Below, in pieces: positions 1 to 6,693 of a stretch of DNA of 29,062 nt. Every line of letters begins with the position of its first letter. The first letter of the stretch is position 1. Location: contig CABURZ010000007.1 in the NCBI GenBank assembly GCA_902494065.1, forward strand, positions 1 to 29,062, read 5' to 3'. This DNA is from an uncultured Sneathia sp. GTDB taxonomy: Bacteria > Fusobacteriota > Fusobacteriia > Fusobacteriales > Leptotrichiaceae. Under the pieces are notes generated by a model. It was not told the origin of the DNA, did not search any database, and saw only the letters and a program-made list of their open reading frames with translations. The position numbers and the translations under genes were made by a program.

Positions 1-57
1 TATATATATATTAGTATATAAACATTAAAAAACATCTTAACAATGCTTTGATTTATG

Positions 58-86
58 TTGATAATGTGTTTATAAAAATGTATAAT
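58..86 (+). promoter_or_regulatory. promoter of the antitoxin remnant
   Basis: The sequence TTGATA (58-63), a 17-base spacer and a perfect TATAAT (81-86) form a strong sigma-70 type promoter. It lies 21 bases before the ATG at 108 and still looks functional although the gene behind it is broken. No experimental start site is known. Confidence 0.6.
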
Positions 87-107
87 TTATAAAAAAGAAA
101 GGAAGTA

Positions 108-265
108 ATGAAACTGAAATTAAAAGAAATATTATTAACAAAGAAACAATAGAAGCTATTTTGGAGTATGAAAAAATTAGAAACGACCCAGAACATTATA
201 AACGTTATAATTCATTTGATGAAATATTAGATGAAGTTATATCTAAAAATATGCAAGTTATCTAA
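108..265 (+). pseudogene. RelB/DinJ-type antitoxin remnant (frameshifted, internal deletion)
   Basis: From the ATG at 108 the frame stops after 14 codons. Adding one base to the A run after the ATG restores a start reading MKTEIKR and then an uninterrupted stretch to the TAA at 263-265, containing NKETIEAILEYEKIRNDPEH and ending KRYNSFDEILDEVISKN. The second part resembles the C-terminal half of DinJ/RelB antitoxins (NKETIEAI, NDP, YxSFDEIL), and MKTEI is a typical DinJ N-terminus. The central ribbon-helix-helix segment that normally lies between them is missing, so the gene has both an internal deletion and a frameshift. No toxin partner follows; the next gene is a LytTR regulator. The family assignment is by recognised motif, not by search. 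Confidence 0.6.
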
Positions 266-271
266 AATAGC

Positions 272-300
272 TTGTGTATTTTTTTTATAACCTATATAAT
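272..300 (+). promoter_or_regulatory. promoter of the LytTR/DUF3021 pair
   Basis: TTGTGT (272-277), a 17-base spacer and TATAAT (295-300). The predicted RNA start would be near 307, a few bases before the ribosome-binding site AAGGAGGGG (309-317), giving a very short leader. LytTR regulators usually bind paired direct repeats upstream of their own promoter; I could not identify such repeats with confidence. Confidence 0.6.
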
Positions 301-320
301 TTTTGTACAAGGAGGGGAGA

Positions 321-761
321 ATGAACATAAAAATAAATATAGATGACAGTTTAAACCCTGATGAGGTTGTAATAACTGTTAAAAAGCCTACTGAAAAGCT
401 TATTAATTTATTAGAACAATTAAAGAAAGATAAAATAGAAAAAATAGTAGGAGAAATAGATGGAAATAAGTATCTAATTAAGTCAGAAGAAATCATTAAT
501 TTTTATGCTAATGATAAAAAAGTATTTATGAAAACTAAAGATAGAGAGTATATTGTACGTTATAGACTATATGAATTAGCTAAAATTTTAGATACTAGTA
601 AATTTTTAAGAATTTCTAATTCAGAAATAGTAAATATAGATTATGTTAGAAAATTAGATACAAGTTTTAATGGGCAAATAGTACTTGAAACAATTTATGG
701 AGATAAAAGTTATGTTTCAAGAACATATTTACAAGAATTTAAAAAAATATTAGAAATTTAG
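321..761 (+). CDS. LytTR-domain DNA-binding regulator
   Basis: This is a 146-residue protein with a short N-terminal part (about residues 1-48, with no phosphoreceiver domain) and a C-terminal LytTR DNA-binding domain (about 48-146), recognisable by EEIINFYANDKKVFMKT, FLRISNSEIVNIDYVRKL and the closing SYVSRTYLQEFKKIL. The ATG at 321 is preferred over the upstream TTG at 303 because AAGGAGGGG ends four bases before it. It is followed after 8 bases by a DUF3021-type membrane protein. That pair is the layout of LytTR regulatory systems such as HdrRM and BrsRM of Streptococcus mutans, in which the membrane protein antagonises the regulator and the regulator activates its own operon. The target genes here are unknown. 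Confidence 0.88.
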   Translation: MNIKINIDDSLNPDEVVITVKKPTEKLINLLEQLKKDKIEKIVGEIDGNKYLIKSEEIINFYANDKKVFMKTKDREYIVRYRLYELAKILDTSKFLRISNSEIVNIDYVRKLDTSFNGQIVLETIYGDKSYVSRTYLQEFKKILEI

Positions 762-769
762 GAGGAGTT

Positions 770-1183
770 ATGAAAAAAATAATAAAAAATGGATCGTTTT
801 CTGTAGATATACTTTTAATTGTTAGTATAATTTTTAACTTATTAAATAAATCACCTTATCTAAAATTATCTCTAAGAAATATTACGGGTAATGAATTATA
901 TGATACAATTATTGTACTTGTAACATTCTTTATATTAGGTAATATATTTGGATATATTGGTGAAATATATAAAAAAATAGATAATTTATTAATAGCAACA
1001 TTAATACATTATGTATTAGTTGTTATATTAATGTCTATTATAGGAAATTTATTTTCTTGGTATGAAAACTTTTTTATAGGAGCACTTTTTATAACTATAA
1101 TTTATATTATAATATGGATAGTTGAATATATATCAACAAAAAGAGAAGTAGATAGAATAAATAAAAAAATAAAGAAAGGATAG
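770..1183 (+). CDS. DUF3021-type membrane partner of the LytTR regulator
   Basis: A 137-residue integral membrane protein with four predicted hydrophobic segments, near residues 12-28, 45-65, 76-96 and 104-122, and a basic C-terminal tail (KREVDRINKKIKKG). Length, four-helix topology and position directly after a stand-alone LytTR regulator match the DUF3021 family. By analogy with HdrM and BrsM it probably inhibits the regulator at the membrane. The start has a strong ribosome-binding site, GGAGG at 761-765. The stop codon sits inside a 22-base perfect palindrome shared with the convergent aminopeptidase gene. Confidence 0.8.
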   Translation: MKKIIKNGSFSVDILLIVSIIFNLLNKSPYLKLSLRNITGNELYDTIIVLVTFFILGNIFGYIGEIYKKIDNLLIATLIHYVLVVILMSIIGNLFSWYENFFIGALFITIIYIIIWIVEYISTKREVDRINKKIKKG

Positions 1184-1198
1184 GACTAGTCCTATCCT
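1177..1198. terminator. 22-base perfect palindrome between convergent genes
   Basis: The half-site AGGATAGGACT (1177-1187) is followed directly by its exact reverse complement (1188-1198). The palindrome holds the TAG stop of the DUF3021 gene on the plus strand and the TAG stop of the aminopeptidase gene on the minus strand. In RNA it could form an 8- to 9-bp stem with a CTAG loop. There is no clear T run on either side, so it may block antisense read-through or protect RNA ends rather than act as a classical intrinsic terminator. Confidence 0.55.
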
Positions 1199-2271
1199 AT
1201 AAATATCAATTCTCTCGGTGATTTAGTTATTCTTTCGTGTCCATCCTTAGTAATTAGTATATCATCTTCTATTCTAACTCCACAGAAGTTTTCTATATAT
1301 ATACCAGGTTCAACTGTCATAACCATATTTTCTTGTAATGCATCATCACATACTCTTGAGCAATATGGAGGTTCATGTACTTCTAATCCAAAGCTATGAC
1401 CAAGACTATGACCAAAATATTTATCCATATCTCCATTTTGTTTAAAGTATTCTCTTACAGCAAGATCAACGCTAGATCCTATTACACCAGGTTTTAACAT
1501 TTCTATACCCATAGTTTGACCATTGTACACTAAATCATAAATTCTTTGTTGCTCTGGGCTTATTTTATCTTTGTCTCCAAAGAACACTGTTCTTGTCATG
1601 TCAGATGCATATCCATTATAGAAACAACCAAAATCCATTGTTATAAATTCATTTCTTTGTATTTTCTTATCACTTGCAACTCCATGAGGCATTGAAGATC
1701 TGTAACCACTTGCAACTATAGTTTCAAATGACTTATCTTCAGCACCATTTAATCTTTGTATATATTCTAAGTGAGCAGCAATTTCTTTTTCAGTAATTCC
1801 TTCTTTTATTATTTTCAAAGTTTCACTAAAAGCAATATCAGTTATGTGTGCTGCTTTTTTTAGATACTCTATTTCTTTTTCACTTTTAATTTGTCTTGCA
1901 TTCAACATTTCATTACCAGCGGGTACTAGTTCTACATTGGGAAGTGCACGAGAGTACATTTGATATTCACTATAAGGCATAGACAAATCATCAAATCCTA
2001 ATCTTCTAACATTGTGTTTTTGTACACCTTCAATAATATTGTCTATTGCACGTCTTTCTATACGAACAAACTCAAATCCATATGGTTTTGTTTGAAGAGT
2101 TGCTTGTTCAATATATCTAAAGTCTGAATAAAAATATTTTTTATCTTTTGTTATAAGAGCTTGCCCTGTTGTTCCAGTAAATCCTGTAAAATATCTTTTA
2201 TTAAAATAATCAGTTAAAAGTAACCCATCTATATTAAGACTTGAAAAAATCTTCTTTATTTTTTCTTCCAT
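1192..2271 (-). CDS. Xaa-Pro aminopeptidase (M24B family)
   Basis: This 359-residue metalloaminopeptidase removes N-terminal residues that precede proline and is expected in the cytoplasm. The N-terminal creatinase-like domain spans about residues 1-125 and the pita-bread catalytic domain about 130-355. Five metal ligands are visible: Asp213 in TMDFG, Asp224 in YASDMTRT, His292 in the HSLGHSFGLEVHE block, Glu321 in VEPGIYI and Glu335 in VRIEDDILI; His299 is the likely catalytic histidine. The length is normal for short bacterial PepP/PepQ-like enzymes. AGGAGGAACA precedes the ATG. It is the last gene of a minus-strand operon, eight bases after the YgjP-like gene, and probably helps this peptide-using organism recycle proline peptides. 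Confidence 0.9.
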   Translation of the reverse strand: MEEKIKKIFSSLNIDGLLLTDYFNKRYFTGFTGTTGQALITKDKKYFYSDFRYIEQATLQTKPYGFEFVRIERRAIDNIIEGVQKHNVRRLGFDDLSMPYSEYQMYSRALPNVELVPAGNEMLNARQIKSEKEIEYLKKAAHITDIAFSETLKIIKEGITEKEIAAHLEYIQRLNGAEDKSFETIVASGYRSSMPHGVASDKKIQRNEFITMDFGCFYNGYASDMTRTVFFGDKDKISPEQQRIYDLVYNGQTMGIEMLKPGVIGSSVDLAVREYFKQNGDMDKYFGHSLGHSFGLEVHEPPYCSRVCDDALQENMVMTVEPGIYIENFCGVRIEDDILITKDGHERITKSPRELIFIG

Positions 2272-2279
2272 TGTTCCTC

Positions 2280-2957
2280 CTAGAATATTTCATTTAATTT
2301 TTTATTTATTTCTCTATAATTTTTAAAAAATCTATCTATGTAGTTATAGAAATCACGGCTGTGATTTGGATGTATTAAATGTGCTATTTCATGAATAATT
2401 ACTGAATCTATTTCTAATTCATTTTTTTTCATAAGTTCTACATTTAGTGTTATTTTTCTTTTTTTAGGGACGCATGTTCCCCATTTAGTTTTCATATAGT
2501 TTATTCTTAATTCATTAATTTGTTCGTTATTTGTTAAATTTAAGTAATAATTAAGTCTTTTAGTAAATAACTTTTTTGCATTTTGGTAATATAGTTTTGA
2601 ATAAATTAGTTGTTTAATATATTCACTATCGTCTGAAAGGCTTTCTATGTATACAGTATTATCTTTAATAATTACCAAGTTTTCATCAGCTTTTTTAATT
2701 TTTAATCTATATATTTTTCCTAAAAAAAGGATATTAGAATTATCTGTATAAAGGTCTAAATTTTTTTTCATATCTAAGTATCTATTTATTTTATGCATAT
2801 TTTTATCTATCCAACTTTTTTTTGATATAATAAAGTCTTCAATATATTTATCAGGTAAATTAAGTGGAGCTGAAATGTATATAGCTCCATCTGATTTTAT
2901 TCGTAAATTAATATTTTTAACTGCCTTTTTTTCAACCTCAATACCAAGTATTTTCAT
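2280..2957 (-). CDS. YgjP-like zinc metallopeptidase (DUF45)
   Basis: A 225-residue protein of the YgjP/DUF45 family. The zinc-binding signature HEIAHLIHPNHSRDFY lies near residues 189-204: two histidines flank the catalytic Glu and a third follows in the NHS segment. The preceding MKTKWGTCVPKKRKITLN block is also typical (WGSC-like motif). E. coli YgjP and its relatives are putative SprT-like zinc peptidases whose substrate is poorly known. The start overlaps the end of the upstream membrane-anchored gene by 20 bases and has only a weak ribosome-binding site, which suggests translational coupling. It is the third gene of the NUDIX-to-aminopeptidase operon. Confidence 0.85.
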   Translation of the reverse strand: MKILGIEVEKKAVKNINLRIKSDGAIYISAPLNLPDKYIEDFIISKKSWIDKNMHKINRYLDMKKNLDLYTDNSNILFLGKIYRLKIKKADENLVIIKDNTVYIESLSDDSEYIKQLIYSKLYYQNAKKLFTKRLNYYLNLTNNEQINELRINYMKTKWGTCVPKKRKITLNVELMKKNELEIDSVIIHEIAHLIHPNHSRDFYNYIDRFFKNYREINKKLNEIF

Positions 2958-3348
2958 TTTCTAACTCTTTCTCAAACAAATTTTTAAGTTTAGTATCGCC
3001 ATTAAAAAACTTATTTATAAATAAATTAAAGCTTTCTATGTTGTATTTTCTTAAATATGCTAATATTTTCATAGAATTATTAAATTCAGTTATATGTAAT
3101 TTTTCATTTTCTGTGAATATAGATATTTTTAAATCAACTATAGCAAGGTCTCCTGTATTTTTTTGTATTGCAATTTTAAGCATGTCTATCATATACACTT
3201 TTAAATCTTTAAAATTAATCACATACTTATTATTTAATATCCCAAGATCCTTATTAATCACTAATTTTTCTTTAAATAACTTCTTTATTAAAGGATAAGC
3301 TAAATATGACAATATTAAGCCTATAGAAAATATAAATAAAAATTTCAT
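2938..3348 (-). CDS. unknown protein with one N-terminal membrane segment
   Basis: A 136-residue protein I do not recognise. Residues 1-22 form one hydrophobic helix (FLFIFSIGLILSYLAYPLI) followed by the basic segment KKLFKEK, so it is probably anchored in the membrane with the rest in the cytoplasm. The remainder is a soluble alpha/beta-looking domain of mixed charge without cysteine pairs or known motifs. The start has AGAGGTG upstream, overlaps the stop of the NUDIX gene by 4 bases, and its own end overlaps the YgjP-like gene by 20 bases. The frame is therefore held in place by both neighbours, which supports it being a real gene. Function unknown. Confidence 0.7.
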   Translation of the reverse strand: MKFLFIFSIGLILSYLAYPLIKKLFKEKLVINKDLGILNNKYVINFKDLKVYMIDMLKIAIQKNTGDLAIVDLKISIFTENEKLHITEFNNSMKILAYLRKYNIESFNLFINKFFNGDTKLKNLFEKELENENTWY

Positions 3349-3854
3349 TTTAACACCTCTTTAAAGTATAAAATTGAAAAAGTAGTTTTAGTGTCTATAG
3401 AATTATTTAAAGCTTCTTTTATAGTCATTTTTTTTAACGTTACATCTTCCCCTATATCTAAGTGTTGCTCATGTGGAGTAGCACCTTTTTTTAATTTTAT
3501 TGCATAATAATATAGCTTTTCTGTTGTATATCCAGGACTTACATATTGAGCATTTTTCATTTGTATTATGCTATCAATATCATCTCTACAAAAACCAGTT
3601 TCTTCATTAAATTCACGTATTACAGCATCATCTGGCTTTTCGCCTTCGTCAATTAATCCTGCAACAACTTCAACTAAATTTTTTTTTGCTCCAGGTCTAT
3701 ACTGTTCAACTAAATAAATATTTTCTAAGCTATTATCAAAAACTGCAACACATACAGCATCTTGTTTTACTAAATATTCTAAAGTGATACCTGTAGTTGG
3801 ATGTATCATTGTATCACCTCTTAAAAATTTAAACCCATCTTTAATTGCTTTCAT
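3345..3854 (-). CDS. NUDIX hydrolase, ADP-ribose pyrophosphatase type
   Basis: The gene encodes 169 residues from the chosen ATG at 3854. A complete NUDIX box is present, starting GLIDEGEKPDDAVI and continuing REFNEETGF, with the REXXEE metal-binding core intact. The flanking YLVEQYRPGAKKNLVEVVAG and NAQYVSPGYTTEKLYYYA blocks match ADP-ribose pyrophosphatases (NudF/YqkG type), which split ADP-ribose into AMP and ribose 5-phosphate. An upstream in-frame TTG at 3875 is rejected because it falls inside the -10 hexamer. AAGGAAGGTGAT lies just before the ATG. It is the first gene of the minus-strand operon and is divergent from the XRE/ImmA/PIN module. Confidence 0.88.
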   Translation of the reverse strand: MKAIKDGFKFLRGDTMIHPTTGITLEYLVKQDAVCVAVFDNSLENIYLVEQYRPGAKKNLVEVVAGLIDEGEKPDDAVIREFNEETGFCRDDIDSIIQMKNAQYVSPGYTTEKLYYYAIKLKKGATPHEQHLDIGEDVTLKKMTIKEALNNSIDTKTTFSILYFKEVLK

Positions 3855-3874
3855 TGTATCACCTTCCTTTATCA

Positions 3875-3903
3875 ATTTTACTATAATTAAAATTTTAAGT
3901 CAA
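3875..3903 (-). promoter_or_regulatory. promoter of the NUDIX-aminopeptidase operon
   Basis: On the minus strand TTGACT (3903-3898), a 17-base spacer and TAAAAT (3880-3875) form a near-consensus promoter. RNA would start near 3868, essentially at the ribosome-binding site. It is back to back with the XRE promoter, so one regulator bound between them could affect both. Confidence 0.65.
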
Positions 3904-3912
3904 TTCAAATTG

Positions 3913-3954
3913 TTGTCATATGTTAGACTTTTTTTAAGTTTTACATTATGACAA
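3913..3954. promoter_or_regulatory. probable operator of the XRE/ImmA/PIN module (inverted repeat)
   Basis: TTGTCATA (3913-3920) is matched by its exact reverse complement TATGACAA (3947-3954), 26 bases apart. Similarity continues inward with one gap (TGTTA against ATGTAA). The right arm lies inside the -35/-10 spacer of the XRE promoter and the left arm just upstream of the -35. Such a pair is what an autoregulating XRE dimer or looped tetramer would bind, but binding is inferred. Confidence 0.5.
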
Positions 3955-3968
3955 AAAGCTGATATAAT
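3940..3968 (+). promoter_or_regulatory. promoter of the XRE/ImmA/PIN module
   Basis: TTTACA (3940-3945), a 17-base spacer and a perfect TATAAT (3963-3968). AAGGAGGT follows within a few bases (3973-3980), so the leader is nearly absent. The spacer contains the TATGACAA arm of the inverted repeat. Confidence 0.7.
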
Positions 3969-3985
3969 AAATAAGGAGGTGCTGT

Positions 3986-4333
3986 ATGCTTAAACTTGAT
4001 GAAATAGGAATTAGAATAAAAAAACTAAGAGAAAAAACAGGTCTTACTCAAAGTAAATTAGCATCTTTTTTATCGTTAGATCAAAGTATGATAGCAAAGA
4101 TAGAAAAAGGTGAAAGAAACATTAATTCTGATATGCTAGAAAAAATATCAAATCTTTTCTGTACAACAACTGAATATATTTTATTTGGTAAAAATGTCAA
4201 TGAAAATATTACAGTTGCATTTAGAGGTAGTAAACTAGAGGCAAAAGATTTAGAAAAATTAGAAAAAATAAATAGAATAGTATTGAATCAGTTTGAAATG
4301 GATAAGATCAATGGTCGTGATTTAGATGATTGA
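3986..4333 (+). CDS. XRE-family helix-turn-helix regulator
   Basis: A 115-residue protein with an N-terminal cro/C1-type helix-turn-helix at about residues 7-62 (IGIRIKKLREKTGLTQSKLA, then LSLDQSMIAKIEKGERN), followed by a short, possibly dimerising, C-terminal tail. AAGGAGGT lies six bases before the ATG. The stop overlaps the ImmA/IrrE gene by 8 bases, and a PIN-domain gene follows that. By analogy with ImmR/ImmA of ICEBs1, it is likely the repressor of its own operon and the substrate of the downstream metalloprotease. It could instead act as the antitoxin-like regulator of a toxin-antitoxin system. Confidence 0.9.
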   Translation: MLKLDEIGIRIKKLREKTGLTQSKLASFLSLDQSMIAKIEKGERNINSDMLEKISNLFCTTTEYILFGKNVNENITVAFRGSKLEAKDLEKLEKINRIVLNQFEMDKINGRDLDD

Positions 4334-5057
4334 TAAATTAGACTTAAGCAGTAAGGCTACATGGCTTAGAAAAAAGTTTGGTTACGATGAAATGACACCT
4401 ATTGATATTACTAATTTAGCTCAGATGATATTTAATTTAACTTTAATTTTCTATCCTCTAGGAAAAAGTGTTAGTGGTATTTGCTATAAAGGAGATAAAT
4501 CAAATATTATTGTAATTAATTCTTCAATGTCAAAGGGAAGACAAAATTTTTCACTAGCTCATGAGCTATATCATTTATACTTTGATAGTAATAAAGAAAG
4601 TCATATTAGTATTACGTCTATAGGTGAAGGTAATGAGATAGAAAAAAGTGCTGATCAATTTGCATCATATTTTTTAATACCACAAGCATCACTATATGAT
4701 AAAATAATAAAAAAAGATAAAATTGATATAGAAGATGTTATTAAATTAGAACAATATTATGGAATAAGCCATAAAGCTATGATGTATAGATTAGAAAATG
4801 ACACTACGTTAAATATTAAAAATATATCTGATTTCAATTCTCAAATTATAGATATAGCAAGAAGTTTGGGATATAATACAAATTTGTATAAAAAGACAAA
4901 TAAAATACAAGTTTTAGGTTACTATATTTTAAAAGCAAAAGAACTTTTAGAAAAAGAATATATATCAAAAGGAAAGTATGAAGAATTATTGCTCAGTGCA
5001 TTTAGAGATGATATAGTATTTGGAATAGGTGAGAATATTGAAGAAGAACTTGACTAA
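4326..5057 (+). CDS. ImmA/IrrE-family metalloprotease
   Basis: A 243-residue protein with the COG2856 peptidase domain at about residues 10-165. The zinc motif HELYH is at residues 79-83 and the supporting EKSADQFASYFLIP block at about 106-119 supplies the third ligand (Glu106 or Asp110). The C-terminal 80 residues form a separate helical extension. Family members cleave or inactivate a cognate XRE repressor (ImmA, IrrE/DdrO), often after stress. The ATG at 4326 overlaps the XRE stop and has no strong ribosome-binding site, pointing to translational coupling; its own end overlaps the PIN gene by 29 bases. This argues that all three proteins work together. Confidence 0.9.
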   Translation: MIDKLDLSSKATWLRKKFGYDEMTPIDITNLAQMIFNLTLIFYPLGKSVSGICYKGDKSNIIVINSSMSKGRQNFSLAHELYHLYFDSNKESHISITSIGEGNEIEKSADQFASYFLIPQASLYDKIIKKDKIDIEDVIKLEQYYGISHKAMMYRLENDTTLNIKNISDFNSQIIDIARSLGYNTNLYKKTNKIQVLGYYILKAKELLEKEYISKGKYEELLLSAFRDDIVFGIGENIEEELD

Positions 5058-5577
5058 GCCTATATTTTTCGATACTGATTGTATAAGTTCATTTTTGTGG
5101 GTAAATGCATATAGTATGTTAGTTAAAATATTTAGTGGCAGAATAGTTATACCAAAGCAAGTTTATGAAGAGTTAAACAATAGAAAGACAAAACATTTAA
5201 AGATAAAAATAGATGAGATGTTATCTAAAAAAGTAGCCTATTTAAAAAATATAGATATATCTTCTAGTGAATATTTACTTTATTTAAATTTGATAGGTAC
5301 AGAAAATACTAAAGTAATAGGTAAGGGAGAGGCAGCTTCTATTGTGTTAGCTCAAAAATACAATGGAATACTGGCTAGCAATAATTTAAGTGATATCAAA
5401 ATATATACTGATAAATTTAAAATAACAAGTATTACAACAGCAGATATATTATATAAACTGTTTGTTAAAAACATTTTAACTAAAGATGAAATAGAGAATA
5501 TTTGGCAAGCAATGCTAGCTAAAAAAAGAAAATTAGGATATGAATCATTTTCAAAGTATATGGAAAAAAAGCATTAA
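5029..5577 (+). CDS. PIN-domain protein, putative ribonuclease of the XRE/ImmA module
   Basis: A 182-residue protein if the GTG at 5029 is used; TTG at 5038, placed better behind AGGTGAG, is equally possible. The first acidic block FFDTDC (Asp15, Asp17), the second VYEEL (Glu47/Glu48), GKGEAASIVLA (Glu101) and ILASNNLSDI (Asp122) match the order of PIN acidic residues, although the usual Asp after the fourth strand is Asn here, with Asp122 a possible substitute. PIN proteins are metal-dependent RNases and often toxins, as in VapC. It overlaps the ImmA/IrrE gene by 29 bases and no classical antitoxin such as VapB is present, so the XRE/ImmA pair may be its control. The fold assignment is by motif and needs a profile search. 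Confidence 0.7.
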   Translation: MRILKKNLTKPIFFDTDCISSFLWVNAYSMLVKIFSGRIVIPKQVYEELNNRKTKHLKIKIDEMLSKKVAYLKNIDISSSEYLLYLNLIGTENTKVIGKGEAASIVLAQKYNGILASNNLSDIKIYTDKFKITSITTADILYKLFVKNILTKDEIENIWQAMLAKKRKLGYESFSKYMEKKH

Positions 5578-5578
5578 C

Positions 5579-5607
5579 TTGTTGGAATTTATCATTTTTG
5601 GTATAAT
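5579..5607 (+). promoter_or_regulatory. promoter of the small ORF and HipA/CtkA-like pair
   Basis: TTGTTG (5579-5584), a 17-base spacer and TATAAT (5602-5607). AAAGGGAG follows at 5609-5616, five bases before an ATA codon at 5622, the position where a start codon would be expected. Confidence 0.6.
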
Positions 5608-5645
5608 TAAAGGGAGAAAAAATAGAAGAAAATTTAGAAGATAAA

Positions 5646-5843
5646 TTGCCAGAATATTTAAAACATGATATTGAGATGGTAGAAAAATATGATTTTAAAA
5701 CAAGCTCAGTATATGATTGTTATTTAATGGAACTATATGCTTCAATAAATGTTTGTATGTGTGATGGAATAGTTTCAGATGAAGAAGCTGAAGAATTAAG
5801 AAAAAAGTATTTTTATAAAAATTTAGATAAGGGAAGAGATTGA
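5646..5843 (+). CDS. small partner gene of a HipA/CtkA-like kinase, start codon probably lost
   Basis: The open frame codes for a small acidic protein containing SVYDCYLMELYASINVCMCD and then GIVSDEEAEELRKKYFY. The first usable start inside it is TTG at 5646 with a weak ribosome-binding site. The frame is open further upstream, to ATA at 5622, which stands exactly five bases after AAAGGGAG. I infer that the original ATG mutated to ATA, adding eight residues (IEENLEDK), so the gene may be silent or poorly translated. Its end lies one base before the broken kinase gene, and from memory small genes of this type precede CtkA-like kinases in Firmicutes. Function unknown. Confidence 0.5.
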   Translation: MPEYLKHDIEMVEKYDFKTSSVYDCYLMELYASINVCMCDGIVSDEEAEELRKKYFYKNLDKGRD

Positions 5844-5844
5844 A

Positions 5845-6676
5845 ATGATTGATTTTACACAAATAGCTAAAACTAATAGTTTTAGAGCATATGGTGGAGC
5901 AAATGGAGTAAAAAAAGGAATAATATTTAATGGTAAACCATATATGTTAAAAATTTCTAGCCGTAATAGGGAAAATGAATATAGCAATAGTGTAATATCA
6001 GAATATCTTTGTTCTAAGATTTTTAAAATATTAGGATTTGATACACAAGAAGTTGTGCTAGGTAAAATAATAGAGAATGATAAAGAAAATTTATGTGTGG
6101 CATGTGAGGATTTTAAAGAAAAAGGCGACTATCACAAGTGAAAGTTCTAATGGAAGTGGGACAGAATTATCTTAGATTATAGAAACTATACAAAATCAGA
6201 AGTTTTGTAATACAAAAGAAGTTTTAGAATTTTTTTGGGATATGTTTATAGTAGATACATATTTAGGGAATTTTGATAGACATAATGTTAATTGGGGATT
6301 TTTAGTTAATGAGGAAAAAAACTCAAAAAGAATAGCATCTATTTATGATTGTGGCTCATGTCTTTATCCACAAGCAACAGATGAAAATTTAAAAGAATTT
6401 TTAAGTAATAGAGAAAAAATTGAAGAAAGAATATATATTTTTCCTACATCAGCTATTAAAGTTAATAAAATAAAGATAAATATGTATGATTTTTTGAAAA
6501 CAACTAATGATGAAAACTGCATTAAATCATTAAATAAAGTAACTAAAAAAATTATAGAAAAAGAAAATGAAATAAATAGGTTAATAGATACATTACCAGT
6601 ATCAGAAATTAGAAAAAATTTCTATAAATTAATGCTAAAAGAAAGAAAAAAAATACTTTTAGATTGCATAAAATAA
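5845..6676 (+). pseudogene. HipA/CtkA-family serine/threonine kinase, disrupted
   Basis: The first part (5845-6141) has the N-lobe, with YGGANGVKKG and PYMLKIS (candidate ATP-binding lysine). The second part (6242-6676 and upstream) has FFWDMFIVDTYLGNFDRHNV followed by NWGF, with the catalytic DRHxxN, and IYDCGSCLYP with the metal-binding Asp. The family resemblance is to CtkA-like proteins with a HipA-type C-lobe. The frame changes near 6130. The shifted frame (ITSESSNGSGTELS) meets an in-frame TAG at 6173-6175 and then continues open into the C-lobe. Family members normally have about ten more residues at the shift, so a small deletion probably caused it. Catalytic residues on either side are intact, suggesting recent loss. 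Confidence 0.75.
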
Positions 6677-6693
6677 ATACAGAAGGAGTTTTA

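Noticed and set aside
227..496. Minus-strand ORF of 89 residues opposite the LytTR gene
   Set aside because: Low-complexity Phe/Ile/Ser-rich translation, no ribosome-binding site, lies opposite a recognised gene.
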